Below are positions 9,052-19,700 of a DNA stretch of 64,000 bases, one piece after another (positions within the stretch are counted from its first letter, which is position 1; every line of letters begins with the position of its first letter). Source of the DNA: CAYUPI01 sp964446585 (GTDB taxonomy: Bacteria; Verrucomicrobiota; Verrucomicrobiia; Limisphaerales; UBA8199); the NCBI GenBank assembly GCA_964446585.1, contig CAYUPI010000005.1, positions 1 to 64,000 on the forward strand, written 5' to 3'. The notes beneath the pieces were generated by a model. That model did no database searches and was not told where the DNA came from. It saw nothing but the letters and a program-made list of their open reading frames with translations. The position numbers were made by a program, and so were the translations under genes.

Positions 9052-9586
9052 TCCTCCGACTCATTTTCAGCAGTTCTTTCTTTGCCCGGTAAAGGAACGT
9101 CTTCACCGTGCCCAGTGGGATGCCCAGCAGGGCGCCCACTTCTTCGTAGGATTTCTGCTCCAGGTAAAACAGGGTTATGACTCGCCGGTACTTTTCCGGC
9201 AGCCGATTTAGCATTGTTTCGACATCCATCTCGGCCCCGGACTCACGGTCACTCGTCTGCAAGGCGGTAATGGAGTCGACAGATGCTTCTACCTCCGGTT
9301 CCGAGAGCGAAATCGTGCGCCGCGCGGCGCGGCGCTTCAGCTCCGTCAGGCAGGTGTTGCGGCTGATGGTGTAAATCCACGTGGAGATCGAAGCCCCGCC
9401 ATGGTAGCTCGGCAGGGCCTTCCAAATCTTCATCAGAATGTCCTGGGCTAGGTCCTGGGCTAAAGCCTCGTCGCGCACCATGCTGATCGCCAGTCGGAAA
9501 ACCTTGTTTTGGAAACGGTCCACCAGCAGCTCGAAAGCCTCGCGGTACTGCCGGGCGTCTAAACGCTGGCGGATGTCGTCTTCCAT
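9032..9586 (-). CDS. ECF-family RNA polymerase sigma factor (RpoE-like)
   Basis: A protein of 184 residues. Region 2 is seen at ARQYREAFELLVDRFQNKVF and ALAQDLAQDILMKIW; region 4 at YRRVITLFYLEQKSYEEV followed by the GIPLGTVKTFLYRAKKEL recognition helix. It lacks regions 1 and 3, typical of ECF sigma factors. It is the first gene of a two-gene unit with its anti-sigma factor. The gene at 9825 is divergent, so the 238-bp gap holds both promoters and may carry an autoregulatory site. I see no convincing -35/-10 pair. Confidence 0.92.
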   Translation of the reverse strand: MEDDIRQRLDARQYREAFELLVDRFQNKVFRLAISMVRDEALAQDLAQDILMKIWKALPSYHGGASISTWIYTISRNTCLTELKRRAARRTISLSEPEVEASVDSITALQTSDRESGAEMDVETMLNRLPEKYRRVITLFYLEQKSYEEVGALLGIPLGTVKTFLYRAKKELLKMSRRNEYVYV

Positions 9587-9824
9587 CAGTTCCAGTCCTG
9601 CTCACTGCACAGTCCACACGGAGGCTGACACGCGGCGCGCCGCCGCTTGCGTTCTTTATACTGTTCGCAGCCCATCTCGGTTTCAAAAGAATTTCGCGCG
9701 TGTCGGCCGGCTGAAATTCTTGAAACAATCCGACGCCGCCGGAAGTCGCAAGAGATTGAAAGCCTGCACAAGCGCGGGCGCAATTGAAGAAACCGTTGGC
9801 AGAACGATCAGACCGAGAAAAACT

Positions 9825-10274
9825 ATGCAAACCCTGACTCCATTGTTCGCAGTGGGCGACCTCTTTTTCCTGATCCCCGGCGTCGCCATCGTCATGAGCC
9901 TTGCGATCCCCATTGTCGCCATAATCGCCGACTTTTCCAAGCGGCGGAAAATCTACGAACTCCACCATAAAGAGCGGCTCGCGGCCATAGAAAAGGGGGT
10001 CGAATTGCCGCCAATACCGGTCGAGTTGGTCGGTGCCTTACCCAAGGGCCGTCCCCGCTACTTGTTGCGAGGCTTGGTCTGGTTGTTCGTCGGCCTGGGC
10101 GTCCTGGTGGCGTTGTCCGGCATCACTCGGTCCGAGGCAGAGAAAGTTTGGATGCTGGGCTTCATTCCCACAGGCGTCGGCCTCGCTTACCTCATCTATT
10201 ACTTCATCGAAGGAAAGCGTGTCGAAGAGGAAGCGGCAAAAGTCGAGACGGACACTGCCCGGAAGCAGCAGTAA
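9825..10274 (+). CDS. Small membrane protein, DUF6249-like
   Basis: A protein of 149 residues. The frame is open upstream to 9438, but the ATG at 9825 is preferred because everything before it lies over the divergent sigma factor gene. It has three membrane segments: FFLIPGVAIVMSLAIPIVAII, LRGLVWLFVGLGVLVALSGI and LGFIPTGVGLAYLIYYFI. Between the first two is a charged stretch (KERLAAIEKGVELPP) typical of DUF6249-like proteins found next to ECF sigma factors. Its function is unknown; a target or partner role in the sigma factor response is inferred from position. Confidence 0.75.
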   Translation: MQTLTPLFAVGDLFFLIPGVAIVMSLAIPIVAIIADFSKRRKIYELHHKERLAAIEKGVELPPIPVELVGALPKGRPRYLLRGLVWLFVGLGVLVALSGITRSEAEKVWMLGFIPTGVGLAYLIYYFIEGKRVEEEAAKVETDTARKQQ

Positions 10275-10398
10275 CCCCTCGCAGCATGCTAATGGACGGG
10301 CTTGACGGTCTTACGTATCCTTTAAGTTGAAGGGCTTGCGACGGGGACCGAACTCGGTCTATCGCACATCCTAAAACCGCTAATAACAGACGCTGAGC

Positions 10399-11079
10399 AT
10401 GATTTCGAAATCACTTCTGTTCGGCATACTGATGTGCGTGTCGTTGGCGCATTCCGAGGACGCCACACACTCGACAAGAAGCCTTTCGGCCGAGCGAATC
10501 AGCCTGTACGAAGTACCCCTGGTGTGCCCGACTGCGCCAAAAATCGGATGCGGCAGCCGTTCCAAGCCTATCCTTCTTGCGTTGGAGCAACAGCCGGCGG
10601 TCGCCGAAGCCTGGCTGCACCGCAGCGGCACGATGCTGGCAATCGTCTGGAAAGCGGAAGTGAAACGAAAGGCCCGAGCGGCCGTGCTCAAGACCGTCAC
10701 CAGGCTGGAAGATTTCAAAGCCCGCGAAATGAGCGGCACGACAAGGGCCGACGCGTTGAAAGGTTTTCTATCCGGCCAGAATTGGTTCCGTGGCCGTGAC
10801 GTGGACCGCTTGAGCGAGGAGGAGGCCGGGATCGTCGCAGCGAGGCTGGTCAGGCGAATTCAGGCGAAAGTGCCAGTCACCGACAAAAAGGCGGAAGCGC
10901 TCCAGGTCGAGTTCACAAAAATTTTCAGACGACGATTCACGGGCGCTGACGACCAAGCAGAGACCGACCCCGCAGAGCAGGTGCTCAGCGCCATGCAGGG
11001 TCACCTGGATGAAAAGGACATCGCCGTCCTTAAGGAATCGCTCCCGCGGAATCTCAGACCGCTGCCAGGGGAAAACTGA
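10399..11079 (+). CDS. Hypothetical secreted protein with two-Cys N-terminal motif
   Basis: Not recognised. A protein of 226 residues with a signal peptide (MISKSLLFGILMCVSLAHS) and then YEVPLVCPTAPKIGCGSRSK. The two cysteines and the strand-helix pattern after them (ALEQQPAVAEAWLHRSG TMLAIVW) are faintly reminiscent of heavy-metal-associated domains. The C-terminal half is charged and helical (SEEEAGIVAARLVRRI), with no membrane segment. It follows the DUF6249-like gene by 124 bp. Metal or redox handling would be a guess. Confidence 0.6.
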   Translation: MISKSLLFGILMCVSLAHSEDATHSTRSLSAERISLYEVPLVCPTAPKIGCGSRSKPILLALEQQPAVAEAWLHRSGTMLAIVWKAEVKRKARAAVLKTVTRLEDFKAREMSGTTRADALKGFLSGQNWFRGRDVDRLSEEEAGIVAARLVRRIQAKVPVTDKKAEALQVEFTKIFRRRFTGADDQAETDPAEQVLSAMQGHLDEKDIAVLKESLPRNLRPLPGEN

Positions 11080-11265
11080 GTTCAACAACCTGCCAGCCGG
11101 CGAATCGTTACCTGGGTTGAGTGGAGGAACTGCGGCCAGCGAGCTCAGTCCAACTTACTGGGGACTGTCCGGGGCATCTCCAGGCGTTTCACCGGTGATA
11201 AATCCGGGACGTGTCCCAATTGTGAACTTTGCTGGCGAGGGTACGTTGCTCGCAAAGAGGGAAAT

Positions 11266-11910
11266 ATGAAATCGCTTCAAGGACTTCAAGCGAAACAAAA
11301 GTTGGCTTCTATCTGCATTCTAGGTGTTTTGGTTGCGCTCAACGCAAATGTCGTGGCTGCCCCTATTCTGACTTCGGTCAGCGCAGGCACGCAAGCGCCG
11401 GACCCTGTCGGAGCAGGTAGCAATGCCACCTACGTAGTAACGGTTACCCGGACTGGCAACGGCAATATCGACGTTTATTTGAGCGCCAATGGCCTCCCCT
11501 CAGGCGCCACGGCCACTTTCTCGCCGACCCCGGTCCAATTCACGGGCAGCACAGTCCTGTCGGCGACCGCTCAAATGGTCATCGCCACATCCGCCTCAAC
11601 AGCGCCAGGGTCCTATCCGTTCACGATTGTGGCCCAAGACGGCGCGAGCTTCAACATCGTCAGCAACACCGCCACGCTGGATGTCACGCTGAGCGGACCG
11701 GGCATCGCTCGGATGCCGAACGGTGGGATAAGCATCGGCTTCGATACCACTCCCGGCCAGGACTGCAGGCTCCAGGCCACCACCAACTTGAGCAACCCGG
11801 TTTGGACCACCCTGTGCTCCACCAACAGCGGTACCCACAACTTGATGATCTTCATTGACCAGGACGCGGCCAAATACCCCTGCCGCTTTTATCGCCTGGC
11901 CATGCCTTGA
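11266..11910 (+). CDS. Hypothetical secreted protein with Ig-like domain
   Basis: A protein of 214 residues; AGAGGG lies about 5 nt before the ATG. A signal peptide (SICILGVLVALNANVVA) is followed by an Ig-like beta-sandwich with repeated Thr/Ser-rich strands (NATYVVTVTRTGNGNIDVYL ... PGSYPFTIVAQDG). The C-terminal block (CRLQATTNLSNPVWTTL ... FYRLAMP) is a pattern common at the C-termini of secreted Verrucomicrobial proteins. Function unknown; cell-surface location inferred. It is convergent with the gene ending at 12062, and the 151 bp between them hold nothing I recognise. Confidence 0.65.
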   Translation: MKSLQGLQAKQKLASICILGVLVALNANVVAAPILTSVSAGTQAPDPVGAGSNATYVVTVTRTGNGNIDVYLSANGLPSGATATFSPTPVQFTGSTVLSATAQMVIATSASTAPGSYPFTIVAQDGASFNIVSNTATLDVTLSGPGIARMPNGGISIGFDTTPGQDCRLQATTNLSNPVWTTLCSTNSGTHNLMIFIDQDAAKYPCRFYRLAMP

Positions 11911-12061
11911 CGGCCACTTGCGCCCGCCGGCGAACTGACAAGGGGCCCGAGGGAACTGGCGCACTTCAGCTTTTGACCCGTGCTCCAACCTGGACAGGCT
12001 CCAGCTGGGTCAGGAGCGCCTTGCGGGGGGAGAAGCTTCTTGTGGCACTTTCCACCTGCCC

Positions 12062-14353
12062 CTATTTGCTCGGAGCAAACTGGATTTCATACCTGAGCGC
12101 CTCACGCATCTCGACGGGACGAAGCTGGACCTGGTTTCCGGGCCTGCTGCGGTCCGCCGGATCCGTAGGCTGGCGCAAATCTGGAAACGTCAATTCCAGT
12201 CGTCGGCCGCCGGTCAGCACTGCCCACGCCTGCACGGCGCGTTGCGTTTTTTCGGTGCCCGGCAATTCACCCAGCTTCAACACGATGCCGCCCGGTTTCA
12301 GAATCTCGTAAACGATCAACCTGTCGGTTCCTTCATGCATCACGGCGACCGCGCCATCCGTGATGATCGGTCCAAAGTCCATTGATTTCGGACACGAGAA
12401 ATAATCGTATTCATCGCAATGGACACGGTCGGCAATCGCGCCGTTGCGAATCGCACGGTATTCGATAAACCCGCCCGGACCACGCACCAGGTATCCCATT
12501 GGTGGCAGGTGGTATTCCTCCACGGCCCACTCCTCAGCGCCTCGATTGATCCAGGCGCGTGCGCCATTGGAATACGAAGCAATGCAGCGGTTGATGTCGT
12601 CATGCTGAAAATCAATTTGCTCCATGCGGCTAAGACCGAGCATCCGATGAAACGCCTTGGTCATGTAATAGACCTGCAGCCGGCCGCCCACGTCATCCTG
12701 GCGGGTGCCGTAATAAAGTGATACGGCCTGCGGGCGTCCAAACAGCAGCGCGAGGTTCACCATGTTCGTATCGTAGTGATCGGGCGGATAGTAAATGCTC
12801 ATGTTGAGCAGTCGCTCCCGGTGGACCAGGTCAATGAACGGGAAGTACTGCCATTTGGCAGCATGGATGCCCAATTCTGCCGGCGGCCGATAATCCATGA
12901 ACCAGCCGCCATCCATCAGGCCAACGTAGTCCTCGCCACCACCCTCCGACCAGATCGGCACGTGGCCGAGGTATTTTCGCGCGAAATCGAACAAGGCTTT
13001 TTCGCCGCGCATCTGTTCCCAGGCTCCGTGGTGCCGGCCCTTGGAGTCGAAATAGTGGTGAGGCGCTTTGGAAGCATGGACATCGAGATAAAGAGCGTTC
13101 GGGCCGACCTCAGCTCGCGTGATTGCCAGGTTCGAATATTTCGTGGCCGCGCTAGCCTTGTAACCCGGCTTGCCTTCGTCATCGTTGAACTCGTAGCCGA
13201 ACACGCCCATAACGCGCTGCGTGGCTTCATTGATATACAACTCCGGCAGCAGCCAGGACGAACCGTGATACCCGCGCACCATCTTGCCGTTGTCACGATA
13301 CTGCACTTTGTCGGGCGACCAATCCTTGGCTTTGCGTGGTCCCTCGCAGAACGAATCCAGATATAGGTCATAGGTGGCGTAAAGCGCGCCGTAGGGCGCG
13401 ACTCTCTGCCGGTCGCCGGGAGTTGGCCGGTATGACAGCCACACGAAATCCCGCGCGCCGCGGCCAACCCATTCCTCGAGGAAATTCTCGTAGCGTTCGC
13501 CGATGGGATAGGCCGTCATGACTCCGACTCGGCCGGGTAACTGCCCGAGAGTACTCGGCGCCGGCACATGGATCGTGCTGCGATATTCAGCGATTGCTTC
13601 GTTCGCTCCCTTCGCCGTAACGAAGAACAGATATGTGATGGGAGACTCACAATAGCAGGACAGGTCATACCGACCAAGGGCCGGGTCGAAGCGAAACCCT
13701 TTGGCTGGTCCGCTGGTAGCCTGCAATTCCGTCAGGCCGTTGCTCATCGTCCAGCACCAAAATCGGCAGGTGTTATAATTGTGAGGCACCTCGAAGGCTT
13801 TCGGCTTGTCCAGGACATACATTCGGCCAAAGAACATCCGCTCGGCCGCCAAACCCGTGCCGGTGTGATCTTCCAGGCCGAGCCGGTCCAGGTGCTGATC
13901 TTTGCCTTCAACGGACACCTGCACGCGCAGCCCGCGGTCTTGTGGTTCCATCCACAGACTGAAATGAATCCTGGTTGGCGAAGCCAATTCAGGATGCCTC
14001 AGTTTTTGGGTCACCTCGAGGCGCGTCCCGTTGAGCGTTGCCTCCGTGCTTTCCACGCTGAAATTGTTCGTCCGATGATTGAGGTGCACGTAGAAGCCGC
14101 CCAGATCGATCGCCTGCTCGTTGACGATCAAGCGGAGCGGCGCGTTGAACAGTCCGCGGCTTTTTGACACTGTTACCTGGATCTTTTCGTCCCCCTCCCA
14201 GCGCAGTATCAAATCATCGCCCCTTTCGCTCGCAGCGACGCGCCCTTGGTGTTGCGGTGGCGGCTCGGCCGCGACAAGCACCAGGGAAGCGAGAGCGACC
14301 AGCAATCCGAGGCAGGCTTGCTCCGCCACCTTGAGGGACTGCGGCTTTCTCAT
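12062..14353 (-). CDS. Secreted putative glycoside hydrolase, GH101/DUF5696-like
   Basis: A protein of 763 residues. I chose the ATG at 14353 because a signal peptide follows (LGLLVALASLVLVAAEPP) and because the open frame further upstream runs over the divergent reductase gene. An N-terminal beta-rich domain (residues 40-300) precedes a TIM-barrel-like region with acidic strand ends (PNALYLDVHASKAPHHY, VPIWSEGGGEDYVGLMD) that could provide a nucleophile Asp and an acid Glu, as in endo-alpha-N-acetylgalactosaminidase-like families. A beta-sandwich closes the protein. The exact family is uncertain. Divergent from the sugar-nucleotide genes. Confidence 0.65.
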   Translation of the reverse strand: MRKPQSLKVAEQACLGLLVALASLVLVAAEPPPQHQGRVAASERGDDLILRWEGDEKIQVTVSKSRGLFNAPLRLIVNEQAIDLGGFYVHLNHRTNNFSVESTEATLNGTRLEVTQKLRHPELASPTRIHFSLWMEPQDRGLRVQVSVEGKDQHLDRLGLEDHTGTGLAAERMFFGRMYVLDKPKAFEVPHNYNTCRFWCWTMSNGLTELQATSGPAKGFRFDPALGRYDLSCYCESPITYLFFVTAKGANEAIAEYRSTIHVPAPSTLGQLPGRVGVMTAYPIGERYENFLEEWVGRGARDFVWLSYRPTPGDRQRVAPYGALYATYDLYLDSFCEGPRKAKDWSPDKVQYRDNGKMVRGYHGSSWLLPELYINEATQRVMGVFGYEFNDDEGKPGYKASAATKYSNLAITRAEVGPNALYLDVHASKAPHHYFDSKGRHHGAWEQMRGEKALFDFARKYLGHVPIWSEGGGEDYVGLMDGGWFMDYRPPAELGIHAAKWQYFPFIDLVHRERLLNMSIYYPPDHYDTNMVNLALLFGRPQAVSLYYGTRQDDVGGRLQVYYMTKAFHRMLGLSRMEQIDFQHDDINRCIASYSNGARAWINRGAEEWAVEEYHLPPMGYLVRGPGGFIEYRAIRNGAIADRVHCDEYDYFSCPKSMDFGPIITDGAVAVMHEGTDRLIVYEILKPGGIVLKLGELPGTEKTQRAVQAWAVLTGGRRLELTFPDLRQPTDPADRSRPGNQVQLRPVEMREALRYEIQFAPSK

Positions 14354-14512
14354 GGGCGGAAATTGCCAAGACCCGTTGAACACCGCAAGCGGACACGAGC
14401 CAGACGGCGTTTGGTCCAATGGCGCGCTTGAACGCCGGGGCTCTGCGTCGCTACATTTGCGGATGCTAAACTGCCTGTGTAGCCCAACCGCGAGACCGTG
14501 GCGCAGGTAAAG

Positions 14513-15439
14513 ATGAGCGCGAAAAGAAAGTTGATGGTGACGGGAGCGCACGGGTTCGTGGCCGGCAGCGTCTTGGCTCAAGCCGGCGATGACTGGGAGG
14601 TGCACGCGGTCTCGCGCAGCTCCGAGCCCGCGCAGCCTGCTCGGACGGCGCAGCAAGGCGATCGGGCGAATCACCGCTGGCACATCTGCGCTCCGTTGGC
14701 GACGGACCAGTTGGCCCAGTTGTTCCGCGAGGTGCGGCCGGATGTGGTTATCCACAGCGCGGCGCTGGCTGATATTGACTTTTGCCAGACTCACCCCGAA
14801 CTCGCCCACGCGGTGAATGTTGAACTGACGCGCAATCTGGCTGAGTTGTGCGCAAAGACGGGCACGCGCCTGATTTTTTGTTCCACGGACACCATTTTCG
14901 ACGGCGAAAATGCGCCGTACAAGGAAAACGATCCGCCCGGCCCGGTGAACCTATATGCTGAAACAAAGGTGCAAGCCGAGGACATCGTCAATCGGCTGGG
15001 GGCGCAGGGCGTTATCGCCCGACTGTCGCTCGTCGTCGGCTTGCCGGTGCTGGGCTCAGGCAATTCGTTTCTGGTCCGCATGCTTGGCGCTTTCCGAGAA
15101 GGGCGCACCATTGGTATGTCAGAACGGGAGATCCGTACGCCCATAGATGTGCTCACCGTCGGCCGGGCGCTGCTGGAACTGGCCGCGAACGACCACCAAG
15201 GAGTATTCCATCTGGCCGGCCTCAGCCGCGTGAACCGACTGGAACTGGGACGGGCGATTGCCAACCGGTTTGGGTTTTCGCAGGAACTGGTCGTCGCCCA
15301 GGGCGCGGCTGCCGCGCCCGGCCGCGCCACGCGGCCCAGGGACGTCTCTCTCGATAACCACAGGACTCGCGACGCGCTTCAAACACCCATGCGCACCCTC
15401 GACGAAGGACTATCGTTGATTATCCAAAATCAGGTTTGA
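14513..15439 (+). CDS. NAD(P)-dependent SDR, RmlD/dTDP-4-dehydrorhamnose reductase-like
   Basis: A protein of 308 residues from the ATG at 14513; a GTG at 14498 would add five. The Rossmann motif is VTGAHGFVAG, followed by SAALADIDFCQTHPE and FCSTDTIFDGENAPYKE, and by the catalytic Y-x3-K in NLYAETK. This is an extended SDR of the RmlD branch, which reduces 4-keto sugar nucleotides. The adjacent DegT aminotransferase (46 bp downstream, same strand) points to a deoxy- or amino-sugar nucleotide pathway. The substrate is not determined. Confidence 0.85.
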   Translation: MSAKRKLMVTGAHGFVAGSVLAQAGDDWEVHAVSRSSEPAQPARTAQQGDRANHRWHICAPLATDQLAQLFREVRPDVVIHSAALADIDFCQTHPELAHAVNVELTRNLAELCAKTGTRLIFCSTDTIFDGENAPYKENDPPGPVNLYAETKVQAEDIVNRLGAQGVIARLSLVVGLPVLGSGNSFLVRMLGAFREGRTIGMSEREIRTPIDVLTVGRALLELAANDHQGVFHLAGLSRVNRLELGRAIANRFGFSQELVVAQGAAAAPGRATRPRDVSLDNHRTRDALQTPMRTLDEGLSLIIQNQV

Positions 15440-15485
15440 CTTTCGGACAACAGCCCCTAGCTAATAGCGGCGACCAACCGCCCAG

Positions 15486-16685
15486 ATGAGCACTCCCAAA
15501 ATCAAGTTTGACCTGCAAGTCAAGTACGGCAGCGAGTATGGTGCGGAGGAAGAGCGCGCGATTTTGGAAGTTTTGCGCCAGGGGGCGCCGACCAGCGGCG
15601 AGGCGTGCATCCAGTTCGAGAAAGACTTCGCGGCCTACTGCGGCACGGCCCACGCACGCGCAGTGAGCAATGGAACGGCGGCGCTGTTTCTTTCGCTAGT
15701 GGCCCTGGACGTCAAAGCAGGTGACCGCATTTTGACGACGCCAATGACGTGGATTGCCACCGCCGCGGCCGGCGTGACGCTCGGTGCAGAAGTGGATTTC
15801 GTGGATATCGACCCGGCGACTTACAATCTTAATCCAGCAGAACTGGAGGCCAAAATCACTCCCAAGACCAAGGCCATCCTTCCCGTGCATTTGTACGGCC
15901 AATGCTGTGACATGGACAATATCCTGGCGATTGCGCGGCGGCACGGTGTTGCTGTGGTCGAGGATGCCTGCCATGCGGTGGGCGCGGAATATAAAGGCCG
16001 CAAGGCGGGCAGCCTGGGCACGACCGGCTGTTTCAGCTTTCATGAACAGAAAAACATTTCGACGCTGGGCGAAGGTGGCATGATTGTCACGAATGATCCC
16101 GCCATCTTCGAGCGCGTGGCCCTCTACCGCTCGCATTGCACACGCGTGTACGGCCGGAGCACGAAATACTGTTCGTTGGATGAGGTGCGATTCCCGATGG
16201 GTAAACGGTTCTGGTGGCAGGATTTCGACGATTGCGGCTACAACTTCCGCCTGACCGATATGCAGGGAGCCGTTGGAGTCGTGCAATTGAAGAAACTGGA
16301 CGCGCTCAACCAACGGCGCATCGACAACGCCGCCTATCTCACGAAGGGGTTGAGCGACGTGCCTGGCATCACTTTGCCAAGTGTCAGTCCGGGCAACAAG
16401 CACGTGTTCCACTTGTTTCCCATTCAGATCGATCCGGAGAAGTTCGGCCGGGCCAAAGACGATTTCATTTACGCGATGTTGCACGAGAAAGGGATCAAAG
16501 TTGGCACTCACTACACGCCGTTGCATTACGCCACTGCCTTTCAGAAGCGCGGATTCCGGAAAGGACAGTTTCCCGTAGTGGAGGCGGTTGCCGAGCGATT
16601 GGTCACGCTGCCCGTCAACCCGCGCCAATCCCGGGAGGCGTTGGATTATCTCATCGAAAGCATCCGGAGTTTGCGCGGCGCATGA
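15486..16685 (+). CDS. DegT/DnrJ/EryC1/StrS-family aminotransferase
   Basis: A PLP-dependent sugar aminotransferase of 399 residues (fold type I). Visible are the N-terminal substrate loop (LRQGAPTSGEACIQFE), VSNGTAALFLSL at the cofactor pocket, VEDACHAVGAEYKGRKAG, and the Schiff-base lysine in SFHEQKNISTLGEGGM. It transfers an amino group to a keto-sugar nucleotide. It follows the RmlD-like reductase and ends 17 bp before the convergent giant gene. A degraded copy of its 3' end lies at 21840-21917. Confidence 0.92.
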   Translation: MSTPKIKFDLQVKYGSEYGAEEERAILEVLRQGAPTSGEACIQFEKDFAAYCGTAHARAVSNGTAALFLSLVALDVKAGDRILTTPMTWIATAAAGVTLGAEVDFVDIDPATYNLNPAELEAKITPKTKAILPVHLYGQCCDMDNILAIARRHGVAVVEDACHAVGAEYKGRKAGSLGTTGCFSFHEQKNISTLGEGGMIVTNDPAIFERVALYRSHCTRVYGRSTKYCSLDEVRFPMGKRFWWQDFDDCGYNFRLTDMQGAVGVVQLKKLDALNQRRIDNAAYLTKGLSDVPGITLPSVSPGNKHVFHLFPIQIDPEKFGRAKDDFIYAMLHEKGIKVGTHYTPLHYATAFQKRGFRKGQFPVVEAVAERLVTLPVNPRQSREALDYLIESIRSLRGA

Positions 16686-16702
16686 TGGCCTGAGCTGAGT
16701 CG

Positions 16703-19700
16703 TTACTGAGAATAATTCAGCACGACATTGTCCCCGGAGAATCGGGAGAGGTTGAGCCTTAAAGCGGTGGTGGAGCGCAATCGATAAAAGCGAGCATTGC
16801 CGGACTTGGGCACAGTGATCGTCTTGGCGCTCGGATCAATAAGAGCCGTCGGCTCGAATGAGTACGGTCCGTCAATCGTGGCCGATGATTCAAGCTCCAC
16901 CGTCAGCGGCTTGACCAATTCTCTGACACCGGTGGTCCGGTTGACCCAATACCATTCACAATTTGCGCCGCCTGAGCCCTGTTCCTGGACGAGGCGAAAC
17001 TCATACACCCCGTTGGTGGCCACTGCAAAATCAAACTGTCCGTCGTCCCTGGTCCCTGGAAAGGTTTCCGAACTGCCTAAATATACATTCGTGCCGTCCG
17101 GGCCACCGGCTGTCACCTTGAATTGATCATCGCTGTTGACGCCCATACGAAAAACACCCTGTGCCAATTGAAGTTTAATGGTTGCGGCAATAGCGAAGTG
17201 AGTTGGCGGGCTTTGATTGGGATCACAAACAATGCCTGGATAAGTGGTATCACCCGGGATAAACCCCACAGAGTTCCCGCAGGACTCATAATTCACGGCA
17301 TTGGGCTCGGTATAGAAGCCGCTATTGGTGCCGGCTGCTTCATTAGGCCAGGGTTGCCCGGTCGAGGGGTCGATCAGTTCGCCGGCCAACTGCCGCTCGG
17401 CGCGCGCGATCGTATTCGGGAAGCTGCCAACTCCCGGACAGCCGGCACTGTCGTCATTAGGTCCCTTCTGAACCTGGACGGTGAACGACGAATCCGACAC
17501 AGATGCAAGAGCGTCGCCGGCATCGAGGAGCGGAATTGATGGATCAACAGTAAACGTCCAGTAATTCGATTGGGCCCCCGAGCCATCAGCAAACACAACG
17601 CTAAGCGTGTGCACGGAATTGGGCAGCAGCAACCCGGGCGGGCGGTAACTTACCGTTGCGCCTGCTCCTTCACTGGAAGTACAGGCAATCGTCGCCGAAC
17701 CGGTGACGTTGCTGCCGTCGAATCGCAGTTGAATGCTATTGGGACAATCAAGGCCGGTGTAGCCAGTACGAATTGCAATATTCACCGCTGAGTCCGGAGC
17801 GAAATTGTCGGAACCCGCTGAGGGCGAAGCCGAGGCAATCCATGCTCCAGAAGAAGGCGAGGCAGTCGTGGGGACAAACAGCAGATAGTTCAGTTCTAAA
17901 TCAGTAAGTCTGGCACCCGCAACGCGGCCCGATCGGACTTGATTCGCGTTCAGCCGGAAAGTGGCCGGACCGGATATGCCCAATGTCTGAATGTTGCCCG
18001 CGGCATCTGAGAGTGGCACGTAACGATAGCGGGATGAACTGCCGGTATTCGGCACGAGGAATTGCCCGCGGATACTGGTGGTTTGGTTGGAAGTCGTGCT
18101 GCCGCTGGTCACGCTATCAAAACGCACGTCCTGCCGGCCCTGACTGGCTGCGCGCAGATACACGTTATAGTTACCGGATGGGAAGGTGCGGGTGTAGTTC
18201 ATCCAATCGCCCGGGTTCATGAAGCTCACGTAGTAGTCCGGAACATTCACCGCTACATGGTCAGGGCGCGGTGTATCTCCAGTAAAGTTTAAGCCTTGCG
18301 CTGTGCTAACCAAGTCACTGCTGCGATACTGTTGTGTGCGAAAAAGGCGCGGAAAGACAGCATGGAAGTCCACGTCAGGCGTTCCAGCCAAATCGTAATA
18401 ACCAATGCCGTTCCCATTGACCTGATTGCCAGGGCTAGTCTGAGTATCAGCCGTTGTAGTGTCGTCGAGCCCTGATACAGGTGGGTTGTCCTGAAAGTTC
18501 CCGCTGTCGTAGTTGTAGTCCTCCGCTTCGATCAAAACGACGCCACTGGCAGTAAACGTATCGAAAACCCAGTTGTTCGTTGTTCCGAGCCCGGAACCAT
18601 CCAACGCAATGATTTGTCCTTGATAAATCTGGTTGGTTGCCAGAACCCCGGTATAGCGAACGAAGAAAGAAGAGGAAAACGGATTGGATGTATCGGAAAT
18701 AACCAGTTGGTCGCTGACGTCGTCGCCATTCAGAAACAATTTCAGCGCATTGGTGTTTACTGCATTGAGATTTAAAGTCGTTGCCATGAAGGTGATGTTG
18801 CTGCCGTTTTGAGGCGGCGAATAAAACAAGGTCTGCGGGCGCGGCGTCACATTCACTACCTGTGGGGTGCCGGGGAAACCGATTGGCGTGGCGGGATCGG
18901 CGCCGGCATAATAATTGTCGAAGGTAAAATCGCAGAGTGAATTAAAATCCAAATTGAACCAGCCGAGCAAGTTCTCGCCACTTGGGTGGGCAGCAGTTGC
19001 GGTAGGGCCGTTCCGAAATCTGATTCGAGCAATCGGCTCCAACAAATCTGTTCGATCATACAGCTCGGCTGTGAAAACATCGTTGGCTGCAAGGAAGCTC
19101 ATGCGAAATTGTTTTGAAGGGCTGAACTGCGATATGAACGCGGCGCCACCGGTATATATGTCTGGCTCACTGACGTTGATCTCGCCGCTAAACTCGAGCG
19201 GCAGCATTACTTGCTGCCGCGCACGCGGGCCGCCCAGGCTGTAAGCTACGTAATAACCCCCCGTCTGAAGTGCGCCGGGAGTGGTGATTCTAGCTCCGAT
19301 AATAGCGAGCGAATCGACCGAATTGCTCGCATAGTGCAGAATGTCAACAGCCTGAAAAAAGTCGGTGTACTGCTCGGTTCGGTAGCTGCCGCCGCGGTTG
19401 AAGAGGCCGTTGCAATTCATCGGCGGTCCCATCATGCGATAGGCGAAACCGCCGGAACCATCATCTGGAAAAGTCCAGGTTGGCGACTGACCACCTTCGG
19501 TTGCCGGGCTATAATGGAACCAGCCGGCTTCAGCGGCAGGTCCACTGTTAAAGTCTTGCGAAACCGTCGGTGACTGAAAGAAGATGAGCTGGTCGCAAGT
19601 AGAAAAGTTGCCGCACATATCTGTTACTCGGTATCTGCGAGTCGTGGACTGACTACCGGGCGAATCTGTGGAAGTGACCGTGACACTGCCGCCACAGTTT

